A DNA stretch of 64,000 nucleotides. It comes from Gnomoniopsis sp. IMI 355080. Taxonomy: Eukaryota > Ascomycota > Sordariomycetes > Diaporthales > Gnomoniaceae. Made by a program: the position numbers and the translations under genes. The notes beneath the pieces are model-generated. The model was not told the origin of the DNA, searched no databases, and saw only the letters and a list, made by a program, of their open reading frames with translations. Position 1 is the first letter of the stretch; every line of letters begins with the position of its first letter. The stretch lies in contig JAPEVC010000001.1 of NCBI GenBank assembly GCA_027946555.1, positions 359,324-423,323 of the forward strand, in the 5' to 3' direction. This document shows, one piece after another, positions 24,495 through 34,540 of this stretch.

Positions 24495-24843
24495 CTAGGC
24501 TTTTTCTGGACGAGCATCAAAAATAGACTCTTCTCTTACTGTGCTGCTTCTTCAGCACTTGGACTTACTCGCCAGACACCATCCATTTTATGAGAGCTAC
24601 TGGGAATCACCTGTTATTCTGGGCTTTTTCGTACACATTCAGACATTCGTTGAGTTTCAAGCAGTTGTTCTTCCAACCAGTAAACGCGGCCGGCGTGGGC
24701 GGTTGTTTGCACTTCGAATCTGAACCCGCTGACTGCAAGTGCTCATAGTCTTGCTGGATCCACTCGATTGAGTCAACGTCGAATGTGGTGACCTCCGGAC
24801 GAATGACTCTACCCTTTCGACAGTCTTTATTTGTTCCTATCCT
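24495..24843 (-). pseudogene. 3' end of an unrecognised minus-strand gene (truncated)
   Basis: On the minus strand an open frame from 24843 to 24611 reads as ordinary protein (for example VIRPEVTTFDVDSIEWIQQD and PPTPAAFTGWKNNCLKLNEC). It joins in frame, across a 67-nt intron (GTGATT donor at 24610, GCTGA branch, CAG acceptor ending 24544), to STVREESIFDARPEKA and a TAG stop at 24495-24497. The frame is closed upstream by TAG at 24844-24846 (which may also be a 3' splice site), and there is no ATG before the aspartokinase gene begins on the other strand. I therefore read it as the remaining 3' part of a gene. The family is not recognised; a chance open frame is not excluded. Confidence 0.35.
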
Positions 24844-24910
24844 CTAACATCTGCGTGTCAATGGGCCTAGATTATCCTACAAAACACAGCGCTCATTAGG
24901 AGACTCCAAC

Positions 24911-26760
24911 ATGAAGTCCACTGTGAGCAATGACTGCCCAAATGGCTGGGTCGTACAAAAATTTGGCGGCACCAGCGTGGGAAAATTCCCAGAAAAGGTG
25001 CGATTATGACGTCTATGGTCCCATTCCACTCATTCGACGGGCACTGACAACCATGGGTATGTTCACAGATAGCGGATGACATTGTGAGGTGAGTCGACGG
25101 TCACTTCAATTTTCGCAACGCGCTGTTTTGTACTAATTCGTTCTTAGAGCCTATCTGAGCAAAAACAAAGTCGCTGTCGTCTGTTCAGCACGTAGCTCAG
25201 GCAAGAAGGTCACTGGTACCACGAGCCGGTGAGTGCCCCTCTCCTCGGTGCACTCCCTCCACCGAGTTGACTTTGCTGAATGCTGATTCTGGGATTGAAG
25301 GCTGCTGGAGGTCTATAGGAGATTGCGGCACATTGACGCGGCTACCGGCTCACAGGACACTCAGGCCGAGCTGATGAATGAGGCCAATAGCATTATACAA
25401 GACATCTGCAACGACCACATCTTTGCTGCCGAGTCTTTCGTCCACGATGCAGACCTCAAGGAGGCCCTAAAACAGGATGTTAAAAATGAGTGCCAAGAAC
25501 TCGTCGAGTACATTCAGGCCTCGAAACGCTTCAAGCTTGAGATCAACTCAAGATCAAAGGATCGAGTGGTTAGTTTCGGCGAGAGGCTAAGCTGTATATT
25601 TATGACCTACGTGCTGAAAGATAGGGTGCGTATATCCCACGCCCTCTATGTGGAGTCATTATGGCTGACTGGGAACTACAGCACGTAGAAGCGGAATATG
25701 TCGACCTGGCCGACGCTCTACATATCGATGGCGCGGTCAGGCTTGACACTTCCTTTTACCGCAACGCAGCAGCGACCTTCCGGGACAAGATCCTCGCCTG
25801 CGAAAACCGTGTGCCCGTCGTCACCGGCTTCTTTGGTAATGTACCTGGCAGCCTGATGGACGGTGACATTGGCCGTGGCTACACCGACTTGTGCGCCGCT
25901 CTCATCGCCGTAGGTATGAAGGCCGACGAGCTGCAGATCTGGAAGGAGGTCGACGGAATCTTTACGGCAGATCCTACCAAGGTCCCCACTGCGCGCCTGC
26001 TGCCGTCCATCACGCCGTCTGAGGCTGCTGAGCTGACCTTTTACGGCTCCGAGGTCATTCACCATCTCACCATGGACCAAGTCATCAAGGCGGACCCGCC
26101 GATTCCTGTGCGCATAAAGAACGTCAAGAACCCGCGCGGGGACGGTACTATCGTTATTCCCAACCCGGTCCTGGCACCCGGTCATGAGCTGAAGCGGTCG
26201 AGGCCGAGCGAGATCAACATGGTCCGGAAGACACCGCGGAGGCCTACAGCCGTCACGATCAAGGATAAAATCTCGGTTATTAACGTTCACTCAAACAAGA
26301 GGTCCATTGCACATGGCTTTGTGGCGAAGGTGTTTGTCATATTGGACAAATATAAGATATCTGTCGATTTGATCTCGACATCCGAGGTGCATGTGTCTAT
26401 GGCGATTCACCTGCAGAGCTCGGAGACGGAGAAGTTTGAAAAGGCAACAAAGGAGCTGGGCGAGTGCGGCGACGTCAGTATCCTGCATGAGATGGCAATT
26501 CTGAGCCTGGTGGGCGCAGACATGAAGAACATGATCGGTGTGGCTGGCAAAATGTTCACGACATTGGGTGAGCACAATGTTAACATCGAGATGATTTCTC
26601 AGGGTACGTCTAGCCAGTATTCCAACCCCCCTCTGCCTTTCCTGGTGCTAATGGGCCTGTAGGTGCGAGTGAAATTAACATCTCGTGCGTCGTTGACGCT
26701 CGTGACGCTACGAGAGCGATGAACGTACTTCATACCAGTCTGTTCACATTTCTAGAATGA
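24911..26760 (+). CDS. Aspartokinase (aspartate kinase), divergent copy
   Basis: Six exons, 24911-24997, 25069-25088 (20 nt), 25148-25228, 25301-25625, 25682-26603 and 26663-26760, give 510 residues. The N-terminal kinase domain starts with KFGGTSVG (residues 17-24) and includes VVCSARSSG, WKEVDGIFTADP and a FYGSEVIH segment. Two C-terminal ACT domains follow (VINVHSNKR, STSEVHVSMA, MISQGASEINIS), the usual site of threonine feedback. The enzyme phosphorylates aspartate in the first step to homoserine, threonine and methionine. Compared with what I know of the primary fungal enzyme, several conserved spots differ (HHLTM where HPFTM is usual, KADPPIPVRIK where RARIPIRIK is usual). That suggests a paralog, like the dedicated aspartokinase FUB3 of the fusaric acid cluster. 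Whether the genome has another copy cannot be seen here. Confidence 0.93.
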
Positions 26761-27314
26761 TCGACCGAATTAAAAGAGAAAAGCATGGGAAAACATATAT
26801 GGCGTCAGCAGAAGAGCATGTAGATTAGATGGAGAGGACAAAACCGTTTGTCCAAAAAAAAGCACTAGAATACCAACTAATTTCTGGCTCCTTCTCGTTT
26901 TTGTCCCAAGCGTCTATCAACACATTCAGAAGGAAGGAAGATCGATAGATGGAACAGTTGATGATCCCGAGATTGAAGAGCGCTTGTACTTCTTTGCCTA
27001 CCCGTAGAGTGTTTGGGGGTGGGTGGATTTAAATTCACCCAAAATCCACATGCAGCACTAGTGCAAATACGGACCCTGATTCTCACATGCCGCAACCAAG
27101 TGCAGTAATTACAGTCCAGTTAACTTGGACGCAACTTCGAGTCCGCCACCCAACCTAATCACTACAACCGCACGACCACACTCACCCACGCGCTCTCCCA
27201 GGAGCAGATCTATGCCCGCTTTCGAGCTCCTCCTACTCTTCTCCCTAAGGCAACAGACCAATCTCGAACCCTTTCCCGACTCCTCTTTGATCCATCTACC
27301 CATACCGTAGCACC
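26761..27314. other. Intergenic region upstream of the KIN17-like gene
   Basis: About 550 bp, no gene seen. The C/A-rich stretch 27120-27314 is probably the 5' leader of the KIN17-like gene, whose ATG has a good context (caccATGg). Confidence 0.4.
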
Positions 27315-28382
27315 ATGGGCAAAGCCGAAGTAGGTAGCACCAAATGGGTGTCCAACCAAGCCAAAGCCAAAGGCCTCGGCCGGCTGCGGTGGTACTGTCA
27401 GGTGTGCGAGCGGCAGATGCGCGATGAGAACGGCTTCAAGATGCACGTGCAATCCGAATCACACGTGCGCCAGATGCTCGTCGTCGGCGAGGACCCCAAG
27501 AAAGCCATCAACGAATTCAGCAACCAGTTCAACCGCGACTTCCTCACGCAGCTACGCACGTCGCACGGCACCAAGGCCGTGCACGTCAATCACTTTTACC
27601 AGGAGTACATCCAGAACAAGGAGCACGTGCACATGAATTCGACACGGTGGCCGAGCTTGACCGAGTACGCAAAGTACCTGGGACGGGAAGGGCTGTGTCG
27701 CGTAGAGGAGACGGATAAGGGCTTACAAGTTGCGTGGATTGATAACTCGCCCGAGGCGCTTAAAAGGGCCGAGGCGATTCGCAAAAAGGAGATGCTGGAT
27801 AAGGGCGACGAGGAGAGGGAGTTGCGCATGATTCGGGAGCAGCAGAAGCGCGCTGAAAAGGCGGCGGAGGAGCGGCGGAAGGGCAAAGGCGTGAACGTGG
27901 ACGAGACCAACACTAATAACAATGGCGAATCGGCGGGCGACGAGGCTGAGGAGAAGCAGCAAGGTTTCAAGCTGGGCGACGGCGAGAGAATCAAACTGTC
28001 CTTTGGGGGCGCGAAGTCCACAGTGGACAAGAAGAAGGACGACTCGGCATCCTTGACGAGCCCAGCAGCAGATACACCAGCACCGGAGGGTGCAGAAACC
28101 AGCAGCAAGGACGCCGCAGCATCAGAGCCGTCGCCCAAGCGCGCCGAAGCAGTAAAACCTGCAGGTTTCTCGTTTGGCGGCGCGAAGCCACAACCAAAGA
28201 ACGTTTTTGCGCAGGCTAAAAAGAATGCGCTGTCGGGCGGCGCGAAAAAGGCTGTCAAGATTGAACAGCCCAAGAAGATGAGCGAGGCAGAGAGGATCAT
28301 GCGCGAGGAGCTAGAAAAGAAACGATCTCGAGGGTCGTCGGGGAATGGCGGAAGCTTTAACAAGAGACCTCGTCTTGGCTAG
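27315..28382 (+). CDS. KIN17-like zinc-finger DNA/RNA-binding protein
   Basis: Intronless, 355 residues. A C2H2-type zinc finger lies at residues 28-50 (Cys28, Cys31, His44, His50 within WYCQVCERQM and HVQSESH). It is followed by the conserved KIN17 winged-helix domain (AINEFSNQFNRDFLTQLR, VHVNHFYQEYI, RWPSLTEYAKYLGREG) to about residue 150. Then comes a charged coiled-coil-like stretch (about 155-200) and a low-complexity Lys/Ala/Ser tail. The C-terminal KOW-containing half of animal KIN17 is absent, as in most fungal members. The family is nuclear and linked to splicing, DNA replication and repair. Neighbours give no further clue. High confidence in family, low in exact role. Confidence 0.92.
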   Translation: MGKAEVGSTKWVSNQAKAKGLGRLRWYCQVCERQMRDENGFKMHVQSESHVRQMLVVGEDPKKAINEFSNQFNRDFLTQLRTSHGTKAVHVNHFYQEYIQNKEHVHMNSTRWPSLTEYAKYLGREGLCRVEETDKGLQVAWIDNSPEALKRAEAIRKKEMLDKGDEERELRMIREQQKRAEKAAEERRKGKGVNVDETNTNNNGESAGDEAEEKQQGFKLGDGERIKLSFGGAKSTVDKKKDDSASLTSPAADTPAPEGAETSSKDAAASEPSPKRAEAVKPAGFSFGGAKPQPKNVFAQAKKNALSGGAKKAVKIEQPKKMSEAERIMREELEKKRSRGSSGNGGSFNKRPRLG

Positions 28383-28681
28383 CTATGTATATAGAGATCT
28401 TGTGCTAGCGGCGATCGATGATACCCATTACTTTATATGTCACGTATATTGTCACCCATTTTACATGGAGTCAGCTCGCATCGCTGATGCGCTTGTCGTA
28501 AGCATAAAGAGAGGCGGTTTGCAGAGTTGCGTGCTCTGGACCGGGCCGTATTATTCTGAAGCAGGCGTCTTCCCTTCAGAGCAAGCAAGCCTATAGGGAC
28601 TTCGAACGAAGCTTCGAGATCGAATGGCATAACCTTGCCTATGGCATCTTCGATTGCCTATACCCCTATCTAGACCGTGCT

Positions 28682-29152
28682 CTATAGCCCGAAAGACCAT
28701 GCGTGACTTGCTCTACGCTGGATATGCCCCAGGCCTATCATACAGGTGCACCTCCTTGTGCAGCTTAGAAAGCTAGCCACGACCCTCTCTTGATTCTCAT
28801 TCTGCTCGACCGTCCCTGCATCATACGCTGCCAGATCCATCAACTCGGCAAAGTCTCTGTACATATGATTCAAAGGATGTGCGGCGTCTGAGTCTATGTC
28901 GGCCGTACTTTTAGGACGTTTCGGACATGGCGATTGATGGTCAGTCAACCAACCTGACAACTCCTCTTTAATGCTTCTCAACGCCATGCGACAATTAGTC
29001 GTCTTGGCTGGCTTTGCTTTTACCAACTTCTGCTCCCCATCCTGGTCCTGACATGTCATTTTGTCCATGCTGTTGTTGACCTCCCGCTGGGTTACCCGTT
29101 TTGATTTCAGGAATAAGCGGCTCTGAAGCGCAGTCGGCTTCCGGCAAGTCAT
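28682..29152 (-). CDS. Hypothetical ORF downstream of SPT4
   Basis: A 156-codon open frame on the minus strand, starting at ATG 29152. Part of it reads like a real protein (ALRSIKEELSGWLTDHQ, HPLNHMYRDFAELMDLAAYD). A second minus-strand frame at about 29242-28997 (with WRTMRMIKDDLPEADC) is also protein-like, so an intron between the two is possible, but no pair of splice sites I tried keeps phase. No family is recognised. It lies between convergent KIN17 and SPT4. It could be a small lineage-specific gene or chance. Confidence 0.25.
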   Translation of the reverse strand: MTCRKPTALQSRLFLKSKRVTQREVNNSMDKMTCQDQDGEQKLVKAKPAKTTNCRMALRSIKEELSGWLTDHQSPCPKRPKSTADIDSDAAHPLNHMYRDFAELMDLAAYDAGTVEQNENQERVVASFLSCTRRCTCMIGLGHIQRRASHAWSFGL

Positions 29153-29314
29153 CCTTGATCATCCTCATCGTCCGCCATTCAAATTTGGGTTGCCAGTGGC
29201 GTGGCCGTTCTGTGGGCCCTGGAACGGCTGCTTGTTGTTATCTTCCTGTGGGCTCTGTGCGTCTGGTGCCCCACCTCGCAGCTCTACCATCAGATTGGAG
29301 TGGTCAGATGCCCC

Positions 29315-29895
29315 CTAGTCATCATTTCCTGCGCTCCCATCACGTCTACATGCCCGTCAGCCAACGAATCCTGCGCCCAAACTTTCCCCAAGCCGCTCAG
29401 GACGAGCATGGCTCGCTGGAGGGCCGGTGGTGCGTGGTGGTGTCGCAACTTACGGTATGTACCGGATGTTGTACTCGTCCGCCAAGCTCGTGACCACGTC
29501 CTCGGGCAGCACACCCATCACCTTGGTGGCATATGTACCAGGCCGATACTTGTCGATGCGCTGCCACTTGGCGACCCACGACTTGGAAGGGTCGCCCATC
29601 GCGATGAGGCCCTCGTATACGTTGGAGGTGCATAGCTCGATGGCCTCCTCGTTGCCGCTCAGGTGCAGGTAGTCTTCACAGTTGGGGCAGCCGTTGCGCT
29701 TGAATTCCTATTTGCAGGCAGCATGTTCGTCAGTCAAGGAGACAAGTTGACGCACATAGGGAGTTGTGTTCTGGGGGAAGGGAGAATGATGGTAGCTGAT
29801 GCGGAGCTAGCACGTACAGTCTTTGGCAACACAATAGAGCAGACCATGCAGGCGCGCTTGCCTCGGCGCTGAGTTTCGGAGCTGTATTTGTCCAT
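29315..29895 (-). CDS. SPT4: Transcription elongation factor Spt4 (DSIF small subunit)
   Basis: Three exons on the minus strand, 29895-29818, 29707-29454 and 29345-29315, give 120 residues, typical for Spt4. The zinc ribbon is CMVC (residues 16-19) with NGCPNC (about 31-36). The middle shows the family pattern CTSNVYEGLIAMGDPSKSW, VAKWQRIDKYRPGTYA and VMGVLPEDV. The last intron (GTAAGT donor at 29453, acceptor TAG ending 29346) is essential: reading through it stops at once, while splicing yields the conserved ending YIPRDGSAGNDD. Spt4 pairs with Spt5 in DSIF and promotes RNA polymerase elongation through chromatin. It shares a 303-bp divergent promoter region with the POP8-like gene. Confidence 0.93.
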
Positions 29896-30198
29896 CTTGG
29901 CTAAGGTTATAACGCTTGACGATGTCGAGAGAGGGCGTCTCTTGTGTGGCGGTAGATGGGTCTCTAGCAAGAGTGAGGTGGTGGTAAAAGACAAAGTGGT
30001 TGGAGGTTGAGCGTTGGGCTGATCGGCGGTGGAGACAAAGCATGTGTAAATACAGGCTACGCTAGGCGAGGCGAACGCCTGACCCTTGCAAATTCATTGT
30101 CACTTGTACATAATGAATGTAAGTCAAATTCTCACAACCTTCCCAACTTTCACCTGCTTCCTTCGTCAATTCATCATAGACCCAGCAATTTTAGGAAG
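29896..30198. promoter_or_regulatory. Divergent promoter between SPT4 and POP8-like genes
   Basis: Only 303 bp separate the two start codons, so both core promoters and 5' leaders must lie here. No TATA box is obvious. Confidence 0.6.
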
Positions 30199-30642
30199 AT
30201 GACTGACGAAATGGACATTGACACACCGCTGGATGAAGTCATTACCGAGGCTTCTCAAACAGCTGCAAAATCCACAAAATACCACGAGATCTACAGCACC
30301 ACAGTCAAAACACCCCCCCATGCCTACGCACACCTGCAAGTCATACGTCCCACGGACCCAGACATAGTTCTGGACGAACTCATCCTCCGCCAGCATCTCA
30401 CCGCCGCACTGAGACAATTTCTCGGCGTGACAGGTATGGGCATTGCTGTCGACATTCTCAAGGTCTCCGGGGCGGAGTGCTGGGTGCGCGTACCTCGAGA
30501 GGATCTGGGAGCCTTCACGTCGGCCGTCACAGCATGGGTTGGAGCTGGGAGCACATCTGGCTTCAGGATTTGCGCAGCGGGAAACTGGCTGGGCGCACTG
30601 GTGGGAAGGCATAATCAAAAGACAATTTGGGATGAGTCATGA
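30199..30642 (+). CDS. POP8: RNase P/RNase MRP subunit, Pop8-like
   Basis: Intronless, 147 residues. An acidic N-terminus (MTDEMDIDTPLDE) is followed by a Pop5/Rpp14/Pop8-type alpha/beta domain: HAYAHLQVIRP, LILRQHLTAALRQFLGVTG, VDILKVSGAECWVRVPREDL, FTSAVTAWVG and NWLGALVG. This pattern is that of filamentous-fungal Pop8. Pop8 is a small protein of the nuclear RNase P (tRNA 5' maturation) and RNase MRP (pre-rRNA cleavage) particles. The ATG chosen is the first that gives the domain. The gene converges with PPT1, 356 bp away. Confidence 0.85.
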   Translation: MTDEMDIDTPLDEVITEASQTAAKSTKYHEIYSTTVKTPPHAYAHLQVIRPTDPDIVLDELILRQHLTAALRQFLGVTGMGIAVDILKVSGAECWVRVPREDLGAFTSAVTAWVGAGSTSGFRICAAGNWLGALVGRHNQKTIWDES

Positions 30643-30998
30643 GTGCGTTTTCCCATTGAGCTTGGTTCATCTTCTGGCCTCGAGGCGTGAGAAGCTATCG
30701 CCTGGATGCTTCAAGTTTCGAACCCAGGCTGGCCACGCCATCCTCACTACAGACTCTCCACCGAAACCGTGTCAGACTCTTCAATGCTTCATTGCGTCTT
30801 GCAAAAGCATGCAGGTACCGTTTACCATTTGCCGTCCACTAGTCCGCCAAATCTCATGTACCACTACCATACGAAACCACGCAAATACCGTAACGCCACC
30901 GTCAGATCCTATTTACCAACTCCGCGGACATGCTGGCGTGTTTTGCCTTCTATACAGAGGGTTTTGCGTCCGACACCGGCTACAACCTTGCGAGATGC
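30643..30998. other. Convergent 3' region between POP8-like and PPT1
   Basis: 356 bp containing both 3' UTRs; nothing else seen. Confidence 0.5.
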
Positions 30999-32736
30999 TC
31001 ACATAGTAGAGGACATGATGGAGTTGTTTGCGTATGCCTTGAATCACGTCAGTAAGGACACCAATTCACAGTTCTCTCGAGCCACCGGAGAGGGAGAAGT
31101 GGAGAGGCTCCGATTTGAAACATACCATTGGTCGGATGGGAGGGTGAGGAACAGCGTCGAACTGGTGGAAGTCGAGTTTGTAGTTGGAGCCAATGTTGAT
31201 GTAAGCACCCTTGTTCTCCGTCATGTCGCAGTATTTTGGCGCAGAGAAGACTGACCTCGTGTTAGCAAGATGGTCAAACAGATACCCAATGCTACAAACT
31301 TACCGGTAATGCACTTCCCGTCATGCTCCTCCTCGTAACCCTCCATGCGGACCTCGTGGCTTCGAATGATAGCTTCCAGGCCGTTCTTTTCGCAGAAGCG
31401 CTTAGTGATATCTGGTCCGAATTGCATGCCAACACCACGCTTGCTTGGCCCACGGCCAGGCTCGGTCTGCGGGTCTGTCCACAGCATCTCCATCATCAGG
31501 CCAGCTTGACCGGGCTGCCTTTGCCTATGTCTATCCAATTTCCGGATATCGTCTAGAGTGACGTTGTCGTCAGAGAACAGGCCTCCGTGAAGCACAAAGT
31601 ACTTCTCGCCGATCAGGGTAGCCAAAGGCAATGCTGAGAAAGACTCCGAGAACAGCTTGAAAATGCGCTCGTTGTACTTTGCTTTGCACTCTCCCTCGAA
31701 ACCATAGACTTTGTTCATATCGTCCGTCTCGTGGTTGCCGCGGTTCAGGAAGAAATTTTTCGGTCTCAGCCACTTGTTGGCGTACAGCAGCAGAGCGATC
31801 TCGCACGACCATGAGCCTCGATCGACAAAGTCTCCATTGAAAAGATACCAGTGTTTGTCACTGGGTGTTCCGTTCAACCTGAAGAGCTCCATGAGATCAA
31901 AGTACTGTCCGTGGGTGTCGCCGCACACTGTCAACTGAACGTCCTCAGGAATCTCAACCTCCACCATGGTAGGTTCGTCGTAGACCAGCTTCTTGACAGC
32001 CAGTATGATCTGGTAGACGTATTTCTTGGGCAGGTTTTTGCCGTTTTTGAATCGTTCCGTCATGTCGTCGATGAACTCTTGTGTCATTTCGTCACCGAGC
32101 TTGACGCCATCGTAGTCGGCATCCACAGGGATCGAGTCAATATCGAGACCCTCTGCGGCTGACGGGGGATCGGAGACCTGAATGGCGGCAAAGAAGTCGA
32201 GTTGGCGCACGACCTTCTGGCACTGTTCCAGCTTGAGTTTCGCATCTTTGTTCCCCGGGTCAATCTTGGTACAAGTTTTGAAGTCCTTGAGCGCGTCCTT
32301 AGGTCGCAAGATGGCCGTGTGGGCGACTGCGCGGCGATAGTAGGCCTGGGTAGAGCATCCTAGTCAGCCTCTCCACAATGCAGGCAGTCGGGTTCGAGAT
32401 GCCACCCAGCGCATTGCTACATACCTTGACAAACCCCGGATTCAGCTCGATTGCCTTTGTCGCATCTTGAATTGCGTAGCCATATGCTTCTGTCTTGAGG
32501 TAGGCCTGTTGTGCAAAATAACATGGTCAGTCACGCGAGCAGACAGTGAGCGTGGCCGAGGCCTGGGTGTGCTTTACCTGTGCCCGGTTGGAGTAGTAAG
32601 CGGGCTCTGTGTCGTCCAACTCGATCGCCTTGCTATAAAAGTCTATCGCTGAGGGCCAGTCGTGCTTCTTGAAGGCTTCGTTGCCCTTATTCTTCAGTTC
32701 GACGGCCTTCGCCTTGTCCTCCGCAGAGGGCGCCAT
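30999..32736 (-). CDS. PPT1: Serine/threonine protein phosphatase 5 (PP5/Ppt1), TPR-containing
   Basis: Five exons on the minus strand, 32736-32578, 32505-32425, 32345-31304, 31250-31126 and 31037-30999, give 481 residues. Three TPR repeats (residues about 10-115, starting ELKNKGNEAFKKHDW) form the Hsp90-binding and autoinhibitory module. The PPP catalytic domain has GDTHGQ (222-227), GDFVDRG (251-257), NRGNHE (281-286), then HGGLF, RSHE and SAPKYCD. The C-terminus PPIRPMAYANNSIMSSTM is the conserved PP5 end, produced only by splicing the last 39-nt exon. PP5 dephosphorylates Hsp90/Cdc37-client complexes. It shares a 448-bp divergent promoter with the ESS2 gene. Confidence 0.95.
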
Positions 32737-33184
32737 TCCTTGCAGTCAACGGCGCCTAGTGCACAGCTGGGGAGCGATGGAGTGGAGGGGTAGATTCGTC
32801 AATCTAGGATCGGGAATGAAGGGTGCAAAGCGGAGACACTGAAGGGATTCAAATAGAACCACGAGGAAGATTGGATGAAGCCAGACTCGAGGAACCTGCA
32901 GGCACAGCAGTACACGATCAAAATTGCTTCCGGAAGGCAAGACACCTCGACCTTCGAAGACCTTCTATCCATGTGCGAAGGCGAATTCTCCCAGACCTCT
33001 GCGGGACCGATCCGGGCAAGCTAAAATTCCCGCCCCACGAGGGCGCTTAACTACTTCGGGAAGTATTCGTGCATGGCATGTGGCCCGTGCCTGAACCGTT
33101 GATCTCCAGATTGCCGGCCTCACTCGTTCCACCCCATCTACCTCCACCCAACCCTGAACCACATCTTTGGCAACGACGACAACC
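32737..33184. promoter_or_regulatory. Divergent promoter between PPT1 and ESS2/DGCR14 genes
   Basis: 448 bp between two ATG codons. Upstream of ESS2 the leader is C/A-rich (33115-33184). No gene lies within. Confidence 0.55.
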
Positions 33185-34540
33185 ATGGCGGATCCCAGCC
33201 ATTCATCCTCCGCGCTCGTGCGCAAGAGAGCTTCCGAGATGGCTCTCATGCCACCGCCGCCACCAGCAAAGAAGATAAAACGGCCGAGAAAGGTCATTGA
33301 TGAGGAAACCTACACCGATGCGCTTTCCAAGATCATTGCCCGCGACTTCTTTCCAGGCCTCCTCGAGAGCGAGACACAGCAGGAATATCTGGACGCCTTG
33401 GAGTCAAAGGACAAATCATGGATCAACAATGCGAGCCGTCGGCTTAAACAAGTCATGACCCCTGGTCGAAAGCAAAGGCTGAAGAGACCGGTGCAGGTGT
33501 CGACGCCGCTGCCTGGTGGACAAACGCCCGTGGGATATGCCGGCGACACTCCGATGACGACAGTCTCGACGGCACCATCTGTCGTGGATGAAACGCCTCA
33601 GGTCGATACTAACATGAGTCTCGGCGCATTCCAGGCGAAATACACCAGCGAGGACAACGAAAGTTTCTACAAGCTCCTTGACAAGCAAAATCAGAAGAGG
33701 GCAGAAAAGTATGGCTGGCTGTGGCGCGGGAACAAGTTGCCATCGAAACAAGAGTTGGCACAGATGGAGGTCAAGGCCAGGTTAATTGCGAGCGGGAGGA
33801 GCTTGAAGGACGATGGGTTTGAAAAAGACAGGCTTGCAATCGAGGACAGCGACAACAGGCCTGCCATGCCGAACACGTGGAAAGCCAACCCAAAAAATGC
33901 TCTCATGTTCGCCCCAGACGGCGTCGATGACGAAGTTCCGGACACTGCGGCATCCCGTGCACAAGATGCCTCTCGTGCCCCACCAAAGACAATTGTATAT
34001 GAAAACACACGGTTGCCGGGACCGGCTATCGCACAAGAGCCTTCACGTCCGCCATCGCCCACCTTGTCGGCTGTGAGAGATGCTATTGCTGGACGGCCCA
34101 GGGCAGGAGACAGGGACTCCACCTTTTCCCAGGGGAATGAGACGCCGCGGGTGAACGGATATGCGTTTGTGGACGATGAAGACCCCGAAGATACTACTGC
34201 CGACGTGCCAGCCATCGATCTTGGTCCTGGTGATGAGACACCAAATCCGTTCAAGTTTCAGGACCAAAGGAAGCGAGAAGGATTGCATCACCGCATGGTC
34301 GACCGCATAGCGCACTCAAAACGAACTTCTGCAAAAATAGGCATGGTTGGCAACGTCCACAAGACACCGGTACCCAAATTTCCGAATAGTCCACGGGTCT
34401 CTGGGTCCTTGACGCCCGCAGCTCAACGTCTCTGGAGCAGAATTGGTGGCACAGGTCGGGATGCTGACAAGACACCTTTCCCCGGAACTGTAACGCCAAG
34501 GACCAAAGGGTCAGGTCTGAAAAACGTGACAAAACGATGA
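33185..34540 (+). CDS. ESS2/DGCR14 (Bis1-like) nuclear protein
   Basis: Intronless, 451 residues from the ATG at 33185 (context aaccATGg). The N-terminal block PRKVIDEETYTDALSKIIAR, DFFPGLLESETQQEYLDALE is the signature of the ES2/DGCR14 family. Further family blocks are MSLGAFQAKYTSEDNESFYK, LDKQNQKRAEKYGWLW, KNALMFAPDG, TRLPGPA and the C-terminal TPAAQRLWSRIG, followed by a TPGT/TPRT-like tail. Metazoan and fission-yeast relatives associate with spliceosomal C complexes and support accurate splicing. Central residues 215-340 are low-complexity Pro/Ser/Asp. The protein is expected in the nucleus. Confidence 0.92.
   Translation: MADPSHSSSALVRKRASEMALMPPPPPAKKIKRPRKVIDEETYTDALSKIIARDFFPGLLESETQQEYLDALESKDKSWINNASRRLKQVMTPGRKQRLKRPVQVSTPLPGGQTPVGYAGDTPMTTVSTAPSVVDETPQVDTNMSLGAFQAKYTSEDNESFYKLLDKQNQKRAEKYGWLWRGNKLPSKQELAQMEVKARLIASGRSLKDDGFEKDRLAIEDSDNRPAMPNTWKANPKNALMFAPDGVDDEVPDTAASRAQDASRAPPKTIVYENTRLPGPAIAQEPSRPPSPTLSAVRDAIAGRPRAGDRDSTFSQGNETPRVNGYAFVDDEDPEDTTADVPAIDLGPGDETPNPFKFQDQRKREGLHHRMVDRIAHSKRTSAKIGMVGNVHKTPVPKFPNSPRVSGSLTPAAQRLWSRIGGTGRDADKTPFPGTVTPRTKGSGLKNVTKR

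Noticed and set aside
29450..29452. TAA directly after RYIP as the SPT4 stop codon
   Set aside because: It lies inside the donor GTAAGT; splicing to 29345 gives the conserved RDGS tail instead.
33167..33184. Six extra residues before the ESS2 start
   Set aside because: The upstream codon is TTG, not ATG; ATG 33185 has a good context.
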